This document shows, piece by piece, positions 26,957 through 35,284 of a stretch of 64,000 nt of DNA (its first letter is position 1; the number at the start of each line of letters is the position of its first letter). Source of the DNA: Amycolatopsis endophytica. GTDB lineage: Bacteria; Actinomycetota; Actinomycetes; Mycobacteriales; Pseudonocardiaceae. Location: NCBI RefSeq assembly GCF_013410405.1, contig NZ_JACCFK010000002.1:1736001-1800000 (forward strand), read 5' to 3'. The notes under the pieces are model-generated. The model saw only the letters and a list, made by a program, of their open reading frames with translations, was not told the origin of the DNA and ran no database searches. The position numbers and the translations under genes are program-made.

Positions 26957-27649
26957 ATGGCGGGCAGGCTGTCGTTGCGCCGCATGCCCCAGGAACGGCG
27001 CGACGTCCCGCTGCACGGCTACAAACTCGCCTACCCGATGCTCTCCGCCGAGGGCACCGATGCCGGGTTCACCGGGGTGTCACTCGGCCGCACTTACGCC
27101 TACCGCGTCGAGGCCGAGGCGAAGTGCGCGCAGAGCAGCCGCCACCAGAGCCCGTCGCGGCTGTGCGACTGCGGCTTCTACTGCTTCCACGAGCTCACCG
27201 ACGCGCGTGCGCTCGCCTGCGATCCGCAGTACCAGCAGAGCGTGCTGCTGGAGGTGGACGCCGCCGGGCGCTACTTCCGCTACGAGCGGGGGCTGCGGTA
27301 CTCGCGGCAGACGGTGCGGGCCGTGCACGCCGGGTTGTGCGCGTGCGGGTGGCCCGCGCAGGTGTTCGTCGCGACCGGCACCGGCGTGGTGGGCTGGCGC
27401 AAGCTGCTGCCGGTGTGCTCGACCTGCGCCGGCAACCGGCCGCCGTTGACGCTGGAGCATTTCGGCCGCCTGGCCGGGGTGCCGGTGCACCGGGACGACC
27501 GCGCGGTCGCCTTCACCACGGGCGCGCAGGCGGCCGGTCCCGAGATGGTGCCCCTGCTCTCGGCGGAGGTGGCGCTGCTGCACGCCCGCCTCGACGAGCT
27601 CCAGACCCAGCTGGACCAGCTCACGCGGGGCAGCGGACCTCCCACGTGA
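26957..27649 (+). CDS. Cys-rich protein of unknown function with C-terminal coiled coil
   Basis: 230 residues. Basic start, then CAQSSRHQSPSRLCDCGFYC (Cys at about 57, 70, 72, 76), a second cluster GLCACGWPAQVF and PVCSTCAGNRPP, so at least eight Cys in CxC, CxxxC and CxxC patterns that could hold zinc or an Fe-S cluster. The last 30 residues form a heptad-like helix (LLSAEVALLHARLDELQTQL). No family recognised. Encoded 3 nt after the 45-residue protein, as a two-gene unit. Confidence 0.75.
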   Translation: MAGRLSLRRMPQERRDVPLHGYKLAYPMLSAEGTDAGFTGVSLGRTYAYRVEAEAKCAQSSRHQSPSRLCDCGFYCFHELTDARALACDPQYQQSVLLEVDAAGRYFRYERGLRYSRQTVRAVHAGLCACGWPAQVFVATGTGVVGWRKLLPVCSTCAGNRPPLTLEHFGRLAGVPVHRDDRAVAFTTGAQAAGPEMVPLLSAEVALLHARLDELQTQLDQLTRGSGPPT

Positions 27650-27733
27650 CTCCGTGCGCAGCGAGGCCGTCGAGGAAGCTCGCCGCCTCGACCGCCGGGC
27701 GGCAGCGCCGAACGCGGAACTCGCGAGGCGGGG

Positions 27734-28612
27734 TCACGGGGAGCCGGGAAATGGGGGGATGCCGGCAGGGTAGTCCGTGGTGACGCGGCCGGGGAAGCTC
27801 GGCGAGCGTTTCTCCAGGAAGGCCATCACACCCTCCATCGCGTCCTTGCCCGCGCCGAGCTGGAGCAGCGCCGCCGAGTCCGCCCGGTGCGCGTCCCACG
27901 GCGTGGACGAGCCGAGCATGCCCCACAGCAACTGCCGCGACACCGCGACCGACACCGCCGACGTGTTGTCCACGATCTCGCGCGCGATCGACAGCGCCGT
28001 CGGGATCAGCTCGTCCGGCCGCACCACCCGCGACACCAGCCCGCCCGCGCGCGCCTCCGCCGCATCGAACACGCGCCCGGTCGCGACCCACTCCATCGCC
28101 TGCGAGATCCCGACCACCCGCGGCAGGAACCAGGACGACGCGGCCTCCAGCAGGATCCCGCGCCGGGCGAACACGAACCCGAACCTGGCGCTCTCACTGG
28201 CGATCCGGATGTCCATCGGCAGCGACATCGTCACGCCGACACCCACCGCGGGCCCGTTGAACGCCCCGATCACGACCTTCTTGCACGCGGCGATCCGCAG
28301 CGCCACCGAACCACCGGCGTCGCGCGGCACGCCGTCGATCTCACCGAACCCCTTGACGTCACCGATCGCGTTCTTGTCGAACGTGCCCGCGCCGCGTTCC
28401 AGGTCCGCACCCGCGCAGAACCCGCGGCCCGCGCCGGTCACCACCACCACGCGCACCGCGTCGTCGGCATCCACCTCGTCGAACGCCGCGACCAGCTCGT
28501 GCGCCATCTCCAGCGTGAACGCGTTCAGCCGCGACGGCCGGTTCAGCGTGATCGTCGCGATGCCATCGGAGACCTCGTAAGTGATCTCACCGTAACTCAC
28601 CGTACCGCCCAT
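27734..28612 (-). CDS. Enoyl-CoA hydratase/isomerase family protein
   Basis: 292 residues from ATG 28612. A GTG at 28600 overlapping the previous stop is an equally plausible start. Crotonase loops: RPSRLNAFTLEMAHELV, GRGFCAGADLERGAG, FNGPAVGVGVTMSLPMDIRI, and FARRGILLEAASSWFLPRVV with a Glu in the catalytic region. Last gene of a six-gene minus-strand operon for CoA-thioester breakdown. Hydration or isomerisation cannot be distinguished. Confidence 0.87.
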   Translation of the reverse strand: MGGTVSYGEITYEVSDGIATITLNRPSRLNAFTLEMAHELVAAFDEVDADDAVRVVVVTGAGRGFCAGADLERGAGTFDKNAIGDVKGFGEIDGVPRDAGGSVALRIAACKKVVIGAFNGPAVGVGVTMSLPMDIRIASESARFGFVFARRGILLEAASSWFLPRVVGISQAMEWVATGRVFDAAEARAGGLVSRVVRPDELIPTALSIAREIVDNTSAVSVAVSRQLLWGMLGSSTPWDAHRADSAALLQLGAGKDAMEGVMAFLEKRSPSFPGRVTTDYPAGIPPFPGSP

Positions 28613-29382
28613 CGTCCCGTGTACTTCACTTCGGTTTTCCGCAGGAACGCTTCGAACGCCGCCGGGGCGTCCTCGGTCGCGAAGTTGACCGTCTGTGCCC
28701 GCGCCTCCCCCTCCAGGGCCTCGCGCAACGTCCGGGTCGAACCCTCTTCGAGCAGCTTCTTGCTCAACGACAGCGCGACCGGCGGCAGCCCGGCGAGTTC
28801 CGCCGCCAGCGAGTCCACAAAGGAATCCAGCTCGTCGGCGGGCCGCACCCAGGTGACCAGCCCGAGCTCGCGGGCCTCGTCCGCGCCGATCATCTCCGCC
28901 CGCAGCGCGAGCCGTTTCGCCTGCTGCATCCCGACCAGCCGCGGCAGCAGCCACGACCCGCCGAAATCCAGCGACAGGCCGCGCCTGGCGAAGATCTGGC
29001 TGAACCGCGCCCGCTCGGTCGCCACGACGAGGTCGCAGCCGAGCGCGAGGTTCCAGCCCGCGCCGACCGCGACGCCGTCGACCTTCGCGATCGTCGGCTT
29101 GGCGATTTCGTTCAACGCCAGCGCGACGTCGTTCAACCGGTGCATCCGGGTCAACGGATGCTCCCCGCCGTCCGCACTCAGATCGGCGCCCGCGCTGAAC
29201 TCCCCGCCGGCGCCGGTGACGACGACGACCCGCACGTCGTCGGCCCGCTCCACCTCGCGGAACGCGTCGAGCAACCCGTCCCAGGTCGCGAGGTCGATCG
29301 CGTTCTTGCGGTGCGGCCGGTTGATCGTCACGGTCGCCACCGCGCCCGCGCGGCTCAGCAGCACCGGATCCTGCTCGGTCAC
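28597..29382 (-). CDS. Enoyl-CoA hydratase/isomerase family protein
   Basis: 261 residues from GTG 29382, which overlaps the acyl-CoA dehydrogenase stop by GTGA. Motifs: HRKNAIDLATWDGLLDAF, GGEFSAGADLSADGG, VDGVAVGAGWNLALGCDLVV, and FARRGLSLDFGGSWLLPRLV where Asp replaces the usual Glu. Paired with the next crotonase, suggesting one hydratase and one isomerase or ring-opening hydrolase in the pathway. Confidence 0.87.
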   Translation of the reverse strand: MTEQDPVLLSRAGAVATVTINRPHRKNAIDLATWDGLLDAFREVERADDVRVVVVTGAGGEFSAGADLSADGGEHPLTRMHRLNDVALALNEIAKPTIAKVDGVAVGAGWNLALGCDLVVATERARFSQIFARRGLSLDFGGSWLLPRLVGMQQAKRLALRAEMIGADEARELGLVTWVRPADELDSFVDSLAAELAGLPPVALSLSKKLLEEGSTRTLREALEGEARAQTVNFATEDAPAAFEAFLRKTEVKYTGRWAVR

Positions 29383-30434
29383 GAACCTTCCGCCAGACAC
29401 CCGGCGAGCCGGGCCAGCTGCTCGTCCTGGCCGCCGAACAGCAGCTCGCTGCTCTTGGCCCGCTTGTAGTACAGGTGCGCGTCGTGCTCCCAGGTGTAGC
29501 CGATGCCGCCGTGCAGCTGCAGCCCGGACCGGGCCGCCTCGAAGCAGGCGGGAGCGGTGAACACCTGGATGGCCGCCGCGGCCAGCGGCAGTTCCTCCGG
29601 CGCGTTGTCGGCCACCCACGCGGCGTGCCGCAGCAGGGATTCCACGCGCTCGCTCGTGCTGTAGAGGTCCGCGCACGCGTGCTTGACCGCCTGATAGGAG
29701 CCGATCGCGCGGCCGAACTGCACCCGGACCTTGGCGTACTCGACGGTCGTCTCCAGCACCTTCGCGATGCCGCCCGCCTGCTCCGCGGCCAGCGCCACGG
29801 AGGCGAGGTCACGCACCTTCTCCAGCACCGCCGCCGGATCCGCCGCGTCGAGCCGACGGGCCGGTGCCGCCGCGAACTCCAGCTTCGCCTGCCCCCGCGT
29901 CGGGTCCAAAGTGGTCAGTGTCTTCCGCTGCGCTTCCTCCGCGACGAACCACCCATCGGAGGTGTACACCACGAAGACGTCGGCGACGTCACCGGAAATC
30001 ACGAACGACGCCTGCCCGTCCAGGACCCAGCCGCCGTCACGTTCGGTGGCCGTGACCGCCGAAGGCCCCCAGGTTTGTGAGACGACCAGCGCGCCGATCT
30101 TCTCGCCGGAGGCCAGCGCGGGCAGGACTTCGGTGTCCCCCAGCGCCATCAGGGCGTCCGCCGCGAGCACGGCGGAGGCGAAGAACGGTACCGGCGCCAG
30201 CGCGCGGCCCAGTTCCTCCAGGACCACGCACCGTTCGACGTGTCCCGCGCCCGCGCCGCCGTGCTCCTCCGGCACGACGAGCCCGGTCAGGCCCAGCCCG
30301 GCCAGGTGCTTCCACAGCACGCGGTCGTAGGTCTCGTCACCGTCCACGACGGACCGGAGGTGATTGTGGTCGGCGAGCAGTTTCCGCACCGTCGACCGTA
30401 GTTGCTGCTGTTCGGAGTCGAGCACCAGCTGCAC
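29379..30434 (-). CDS. Acyl-CoA dehydrogenase, probable partner subunit
   Basis: 351 residues from GTG 30434 (SD AAGGAG). ACAD fold: GLTGLVVPEEHGGAG near residue 50, reduced FAD loop SGDVADVFVV, and C-terminal LQLHGGIGYTWEHDAHLYYK. Shorter than its neighbour (390 residues) and encoded next to it. Adjacent long/short FadE pairs in actinobacteria commonly form alpha2beta2 heterotetramers in steroid and branched-chain catabolism. Heteromer formation is inferred. Confidence 0.87.
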   Translation of the reverse strand: MQLVLDSEQQQLRSTVRKLLADHNHLRSVVDGDETYDRVLWKHLAGLGLTGLVVPEEHGGAGAGHVERCVVLEELGRALAPVPFFASAVLAADALMALGDTEVLPALASGEKIGALVVSQTWGPSAVTATERDGGWVLDGQASFVISGDVADVFVVYTSDGWFVAEEAQRKTLTTLDPTRGQAKLEFAAAPARRLDAADPAAVLEKVRDLASVALAAEQAGGIAKVLETTVEYAKVRVQFGRAIGSYQAVKHACADLYSTSERVESLLRHAAWVADNAPEELPLAAAAIQVFTAPACFEAARSGLQLHGGIGYTWEHDAHLYYKRAKSSELLFGGQDEQLARLAGCLAEGS

Positions 30435-30447
30435 GATCCCTCTCCTT

Positions 30448-31620
30448 TCAGGCGGGCCGCTGCGTGCCGACCCGCAGTTCGCGGAAGGGCACGTCACGGT
30501 CGAGGACGGGTTCGCGGGGCAGACCGAGGATCCGGTCCCCGATGATCGTGCGCTGGATCTGGTCGGTGCCACCGGCGATGCTCGACGACGGTGCCTGGTT
30601 GATCGCCAGTGCCAGCTCGTCCCCGGCCGCGTCGTCCGGGTCCCAAGCGGTCACTCGCGGTCCGCCGATCGTCCCGGCGACCGCGACGGCCTGCTGCATC
30701 AGCTGCGCACCGGCGAGCTTGGCGACCGAGCCGCGCGCGCCCGGCGGGGTGCCCGCCTCGGCCTCCTGCCGCAGCCGCGTGTTGAACAGGACCAGTGCGC
30801 GTTCCGCCGCGTACAACTTCGCCAGCTCGGCCCGCACGACGGGATCAACGTCGCGCCCGAACCGGCGGGCCGTTTCGGCGAGGTTGGCGTGCGCCAGCGG
30901 ATCGTTGCGCTTGCGCACGAACCCGCCGATGGACACGCGCTCGTGGCCGAGCATGGTGACCGCGGCCAGCCAGCCCTGACCGACCCGCCCGAGCACGGCG
31001 TCCGCGGGCAGGCGCAGGTCCTCGAAGTACACCTCGTTGAACGGCGCCCGGCCGGTCATGTCCTTCAACGGCCGCACCGTCACCGCGGGGTCGCGCATGT
31101 CGATGAGGAACATCGTCAGACCCTGGTGCTTGGGCACGTCCGCATCGGTACGGGCGAGCAGCGCGCCGAAGTCGGCGACGTGCGCGACGGTCGTCCACAC
31201 CTTCTGACCGTTGATCACCCACTCGTCGCCATCGCGGACCGCGCGGGTCTGCAGGCTCGCGACGTCGGACCCGGCGCCGGGCTCGGAGAACAGCTGGCAC
31301 CAGATCTCGTCGCCGCGCAGCAACGGCGGGAGGTAGCGGGCCTTCTGCTCGGGCGTGCCCAGGTCGACGATCGTCGGCCCGCACATGCCCATGCCGATGC
31401 GGAACACGGAGGTCGGCAGGTCGTAGTTGGCGACCTCGGAGTCAAAGATCTGCTGTTCGGCGGCGGTGAGCCCCTGCCCGCCGAACTCCGTCGGCCAGGT
31501 GATGCCGGACAGCCCGGCGTCGTAGAGGGCGGCCTGGAACCGCTTGGCGCTCTCCAGGTCCTCGTCTCCCGGCACGTTCTCGGCGAGCCAGGCACGCACC
31601 TTCTCGCGGAACTCGCTCAT
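30448..31620 (-). CDS. Acyl-CoA dehydrogenase
   Basis: 390 residues from ATG 31620, overlapping the thiolase stop by ATGA. FAD-binding segments WCQLFSEPGAGSDVASLQTR and INGQKVWTTVAHVADFG, helix region LGHERVSIGGFVRKRN, and SIAGGTDQIQRTIIGDRILG. The MCAD-type catalytic Glu position (YEGT) reads AGGT, so the base would have to lie elsewhere, as in other FadE groups. Introduces the alpha-beta double bond of the acyl-CoA made by the neighbouring ligase. Confidence 0.9.
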   Translation of the reverse strand: MSEFREKVRAWLAENVPGDEDLESAKRFQAALYDAGLSGITWPTEFGGQGLTAAEQQIFDSEVANYDLPTSVFRIGMGMCGPTIVDLGTPEQKARYLPPLLRGDEIWCQLFSEPGAGSDVASLQTRAVRDGDEWVINGQKVWTTVAHVADFGALLARTDADVPKHQGLTMFLIDMRDPAVTVRPLKDMTGRAPFNEVYFEDLRLPADAVLGRVGQGWLAAVTMLGHERVSIGGFVRKRNDPLAHANLAETARRFGRDVDPVVRAELAKLYAAERALVLFNTRLRQEAEAGTPPGARGSVAKLAGAQLMQQAVAVAGTIGGPRVTAWDPDDAAGDELALAINQAPSSSIAGGTDQIQRTIIGDRILGLPREPVLDRDVPFRELRVGTQRPA

Positions 31621-32750
31621 CACACCAACTCCAGAATCGTCGCGTTGGCCTGCCCGCCGCCCTCGCACATGGTCTGCAGGCCGTAGCGGATACCGGCGTC
31701 GCGCATCTGGTGCACGAGCGTGGTCATGATCCGCGCGCCGCTGCCGCCGAGCGGGTGACCGAGCGCGATCGCGCCGCCGTGCGGGTTGAGCGTCTTGGCG
31801 TCGGCACCGGTCTCGGCGAGCCAGGCCATCGGCACCGGCGCGAACGCCTCGTTGACCTCGAACACGCCGATGTCCGACACCGCCAGGCCGCTGCGCGTCA
31901 ACGCCTTGTGAGTCGCCGGGATGGGCGCGGTGAGCATGATGACCGGATCGTCACCAGCGAGCACGGCGGTGTGCACGCGCGCGATCGGCCGCAGGCTCAG
32001 CTGGGCGGCCTTCTCGCTGGTCGTCATCAGCAACGCGGCCGCGCCGTCGCTGATCTGCGAGCTGTTGCCCGCCGTGATGACACCGTCCTCGCGGAACGCG
32101 GGCTTGAGCTTGGCCAGCTTCTCCAGCGAGCCACCGCGGCGCACACCCTCGTCCGCGGTCACGTCCCCGATCGGCAGGAGCTGATCGTCGAAGGCGCCGG
32201 AATCCTGCGCCGCGGCGGCCTTTTCGTGCGAGGCCAGCGAGAACTCGTCGACCTGCTGACGGGAGAAGCCCCACCGCTCGACGATCATCTCCGCGCCGAT
32301 GCCCTGGTTGGGCCGCACGCCGCCGTAGCGGGCCAGCACCTGCTCGCCGAGCGGATTCGTGCCCTGAGCGGAAAAGCCCATCGGCACGCGGCTCATCGAC
32401 TCGACGCCACCGGCCACCACGACGTCATAGTGACCCGCGATCAACCCGGCGGCCGCGAAGTGCACGCTCTGCTGACTACTGCCGCACTGCCGGTCGACGG
32501 TCACGCCGGTGACGCTCTCCGGCCAGCCGGCCGCGAGCACGGCGTTGCGGCCGATGTCGCCGGTCTGCTCGCCCGCCTGGCTCACGCAGCCCCACACGAC
32601 GTCGTCGATCTCGGCCGGGTCGATCCCGGCCCGTTCGGCGAGGCCGCGCAGCACGTGCGCCGACAGGTCCACCGGGTGCACGCCGGACAGGCCGCCGTCA
32701 CGTTTGCCGACGGGCGTCCGCACCGCTTCCACGATCACCGCGTCTCGCAC
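31620..32750 (-). CDS. Acetyl-CoA acetyltransferase (thiolase)
   Basis: 376 residues from GTG 32750 (SD AGGAGGAG). Nucleophilic Cys in VDRQCGSSQQSVHFAAAGLI, His in VNEAFAPVPMAW, and CxG-type Cys in NPHGGAIALGHPLGGSGARI and MCEGGGQANA. Ends beta-oxidation by thiolytic cleavage, giving acetyl- or propionyl-CoA. Overlaps the ligase gene by 16 bp and the dehydrogenase by 3. Confidence 0.92.
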   Translation of the reverse strand: MRDAVIVEAVRTPVGKRDGGLSGVHPVDLSAHVLRGLAERAGIDPAEIDDVVWGCVSQAGEQTGDIGRNAVLAAGWPESVTGVTVDRQCGSSQQSVHFAAAGLIAGHYDVVVAGGVESMSRVPMGFSAQGTNPLGEQVLARYGGVRPNQGIGAEMIVERWGFSRQQVDEFSLASHEKAAAAQDSGAFDDQLLPIGDVTADEGVRRGGSLEKLAKLKPAFREDGVITAGNSSQISDGAAALLMTTSEKAAQLSLRPIARVHTAVLAGDDPVIMLTAPIPATHKALTRSGLAVSDIGVFEVNEAFAPVPMAWLAETGADAKTLNPHGGAIALGHPLGGSGARIMTTLVHQMRDAGIRYGLQTMCEGGGQANATILELV

Positions 32751-34309
32751 GGCTCCTCCTTCTGCGTCGCTGCGGCGGGGGCCGCGTACCGTTCCTTGAG
32801 CCGCCGCTTGACCAGTTTTCCGGTTGGGGTGCGGGGCAGTTCTTCGGCGAAATCCACGCTGCGGGGCGCCTTGTAGCGCGCGATCCGCCCGCGGACGTAG
32901 GCCAGCAGTTCGGCTTCGAGCGCCGGGCCGGGCGGGATGCCGGGCGCGGGCTGGACGACGGCCTTGACAACCTCGCCCATCTCGTCGTCCGGCACGCCGA
33001 TCACGCCGACGTCGAACACCGCGGGGTGCAGGGCGAGCACGTCCTCGATCTCCTGCGGGTAGATGTTCACCCCGCCAGAGATGATCATGAATGCCTTGCG
33101 GTCGGTCAGGTAGAGGAAGCCGTCCTCGTCGAGGTAGCCGACGTCGCCCGTGGTCGTCCACGTCTCGTGCGCGGGGTGCTGCGCCTCGCGCGTCCTGACC
33201 TCGTCGCCGTGGTAGGTGAACGGGACCTCGTCGCGTTCGAAGTAGACGGTACCGACCTCACCGGCAGGCAGCAGTTCGCCCGCGTCGTCGCAGATCCTGG
33301 CGACGCCGACCACCGCGCGGCCCACCGAACCGGGCTTGGCCAGCCACTGCTCGCTGTCGATGAAGGTCATCCCGGCGCCCTCGGTGGAGGCGTAGTACTC
33401 GGACAGGACCGGGCCCCACCAGTCGATCATCGCGCGTTTGACCTCGACCGGGCACGGCGCGGCGGCGTGCACCGCGACGCGATGGCCGGTCAGGTCGTAG
33501 CGGGCACGGACGTCGCCGGGCAGCTTGAGCATCCGCACGAACATCGTCGGCACCCACTGGCTGTGCGTGACGCGGTAGGTCTCGATGGCGCGCAGCGCGG
33601 CCTCCGCGTCGAAGCGCTCCATCATCACCACCGTGCCACCCAGGCGGTGCACGACCGCGCCGAACCGCAGCGGCGCCGCGTGGTAGACCGGCGCCGGGGA
33701 CAGGTAGGTCATGTCCGGGCCGAAGCCGTACAGGTGCCGCAGCACCGGGGTGAGCACGTCGCCCGGCTCGTCGATCTGCCGGTCGGGCAGGTCGACCTTG
33801 ATGCCCTTGGGACGGCCGGTGGTGCCGGACGAGTACAGCATGTCCGCGCCCGAGGGCTGGTCGGCGGGACGCTCGGATGAGCCGGTGGCCAGGAACTCGT
33901 CGTAGCCCGCGTAGCCGCCGGTCCCGCCGCCGTAGACGAGCTTGACCGGCACGTCCGGGAGCAGTGCGGCGACCGCGGCCGCCAACGGGCCGAGTGCGGC
34001 CGAGACGACCAGGGCCTTCGCGCCGCTGTCGGTGACGATGTAGGCGACCTCGGCGGGCGCGAGATGGCTGTTGACAGCGGCCACGTAGCGGCCTGAGCGC
34101 ATCGCGGCCCAGTAGACTTCGTAGGCGCGCGCGTTGTTGTCGCTCAGCACCGCGACGGTGTCACCGCGGCCGAGACCGGCGCTGGTCAGGGCGTCGGCCA
34201 GGCGCGCGGAACGCTCGTCGAGCTCGCCGTAGGTCAGCCGCTCCCCGGAGCCCGCCATGATCACCGCGGCCTTGTCCGGATCGGCGTCGGCGTGGGTACC
34301 CGGGTACAT
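32735..34309 (-). CDS. Acyl-CoA synthetase (AMP-forming, FadD type)
   Basis: 524 residues from ATG 34309 (GAGGAG upstream). ANL-superfamily motifs: LYSSGTTGRPKGIKVDLP near residue 175, YYASTEGAGMTFID, TTGDVGYLDEDGFLYLTDR, and the C-terminal catalytic Lys in LPRTPTGKLVKRRLKER. Activates a carboxylic acid to its CoA ester, the entry step of the operon. The substrate is unknown; the insertion KVDLPDRQIDEPGDVLTPVL after the P-loop is typical of FadD enzymes for bulky acids, as far as recalled. Confidence 0.9.
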   Translation of the reverse strand: MYPGTHADADPDKAAVIMAGSGERLTYGELDERSARLADALTSAGLGRGDTVAVLSDNNARAYEVYWAAMRSGRYVAAVNSHLAPAEVAYIVTDSGAKALVVSAALGPLAAAVAALLPDVPVKLVYGGGTGGYAGYDEFLATGSSERPADQPSGADMLYSSGTTGRPKGIKVDLPDRQIDEPGDVLTPVLRHLYGFGPDMTYLSPAPVYHAAPLRFGAVVHRLGGTVVMMERFDAEAALRAIETYRVTHSQWVPTMFVRMLKLPGDVRARYDLTGHRVAVHAAAPCPVEVKRAMIDWWGPVLSEYYASTEGAGMTFIDSEQWLAKPGSVGRAVVGVARICDDAGELLPAGEVGTVYFERDEVPFTYHGDEVRTREAQHPAHETWTTTGDVGYLDEDGFLYLTDRKAFMIISGGVNIYPQEIEDVLALHPAVFDVGVIGVPDDEMGEVVKAVVQPAPGIPPGPALEAELLAYVRGRIARYKAPRSVDFAEELPRTPTGKLVKRRLKERYAAPAAATQKEEPCETR

Positions 34310-34361
34310 GCGGCTCCTCCTCGAACCGTGGACTCCCCTGCGAGAGTGCAAGGATTCGGCG

Positions 34362-34383
34362 TAACAGTCAACACCGACTGTTA
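34362..34383. promoter_or_regulatory. Perfect TetR-type operator between fadD-like gene and tetR
   Basis: TAACAGTC (34362-34369), 6-bp spacer, GACTGTTA (34376-34383), only 7 bp before the tetR ATG and 52 bp from the ligase ATG. Perfect arms and divergent location indicate an operator controlling both directions. Confidence 0.72.
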
Positions 34384-34390
34384 ACGGGTT

Positions 34391-35032
34391 ATGGTGAGCC
34401 CCGTGGTGACCGAAACCCGGAACCGGCAGGACCGCGCGGCAGGCACGCGGACGTTGATCCTCGACGCGGCCGTGGCGTGCCTGGTCGAGCTGGGCTACTC
34501 CGGCGCGTCCACGCTGGCCATCCAGGCCAAGGCCGGAGTGTCCCGCGGGCGCCTCCTGCACCACTTCCCCTCGCGCGACGAGCTGCTGGTCGCGGCGACG
34601 CAGCACCTGACGAAGACGCGGCTGACGCAGATCGAGGAGCAGGTCGCCGAGCAGCTCGCGGGCGAACCGGAGGGGCCGCGGCGGGTCGACCGGTGCATCG
34701 AGCTGCTGTGGACGACCTTCCACGAGCCGGTGTTCTGGGCGGCGGTCGAATTGTGGACCGCGGCGCGGACCAATCCGGCACTGGCCGCGGCGCTGCGACC
34801 GGAGGAGCGGGCGCTGCGGGAGGCGATCCGCCGGGTCGGCGAGCGGATCTGGGGACCGGCGGTGGTCGCGCACCCGAACTACCCCGAGCTGGGCGAAGTG
34901 CTGTTCACCAGCATGCGCGGCGCGGCGCTGCCCTACGCCTTCGAGAGCCGCCGCCGTCCGGCGAACGACCCGCACCTCGCGTTGTGGAAGTCCATCGCGC
35001 ACCGGCTGCTCTTCGCGACCGGCCAGTGCTGA
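34391..35032 (+). CDS. TetR family transcriptional regulator of the acyl-CoA operon
   Basis: 213 residues from ATG 34391 (in-frame GTGs at 34394, 34403 and 34406 are alternatives). HTH: TRTLILDAAVACLVELGYSG, TLAIQAKAGVSRGRLLHHFP. The C-terminal ligand domain is helical, with LWTTFHEPVFWAAVELWTAA. Divergent from the six-gene fadD-type operon with a perfect palindrome between, so probably its repressor, released by an acyl-CoA. Confidence 0.86.
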   Translation: MVSPVVTETRNRQDRAAGTRTLILDAAVACLVELGYSGASTLAIQAKAGVSRGRLLHHFPSRDELLVAATQHLTKTRLTQIEEQVAEQLAGEPEGPRRVDRCIELLWTTFHEPVFWAAVELWTAARTNPALAAALRPEERALREAIRRVGERIWGPAVVAHPNYPELGEVLFTSMRGAALPYAFESRRRPANDPHLALWKSIAHRLLFATGQC

Positions 35033-35041
35033 CTCTTTCGT

Positions 35042-35283
35042 AGCCGCTACGCGGGTGTTTGCGCTGCGCGCGGATGAAAGCGTCCCGGAGGGGCCAACAC
35101 GCCGCCCGGAAGGGCCAACACGCCAGCGCGAGCGGCAAACACGGCGCGGACGCACCGTGTTTGCCGCTCCGGGCACCGTGTTTGCCGCTCCGGGCACCGT
35201 GTTTGCCGCTCCGGGCACCGTGTTTGCCGCTCCGGGCGCCGAGCCGGCGCCCAAGCCGGGCAGCGCGGGATCCCGCGTAGCGG
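35042..35283. repeat. Composite 21-bp repeat element between convergent genes
   Basis: Begins 9 bp after the tetR stop and ends 1 bp before the HMG-CoA lyase-like stop. Terminal inverted repeats CCGCTACGCGGG (35044-35055) and CCCGCGTAGCGG (35272-35283) bracket it. Inside are two diverged and one good forward unit (GGAGGGGCCAACACG, GGAAGGGCCAACACG, GAGCGGCAAACACGG), then four perfect tandem inverted units of 21 bp starting CACCGTGTTTGCCGCTCC (35153-35236). Forward and inverted units make a perfect 15-bp hairpin (35130-35144 with 35155-35169). A related copy is at 52211-52507. Confidence 0.85.
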
Positions 35284-35284
35284 T

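Noticed and set aside
27621..27733. Minus-strand stretch ending FLDGLAAHGVTWEVRCPA that looks like a protein C-terminus
   Set aside because: It overlaps the 3' end of the Cys-rich gene and has no start outside the crotonase gene. Too little to call a pseudogene.
35153..35236. Four identical direct repeats as a possible CRISPR array
   Set aside because: Units are contiguous 21-mers with no spacers, and no cas genes are present.
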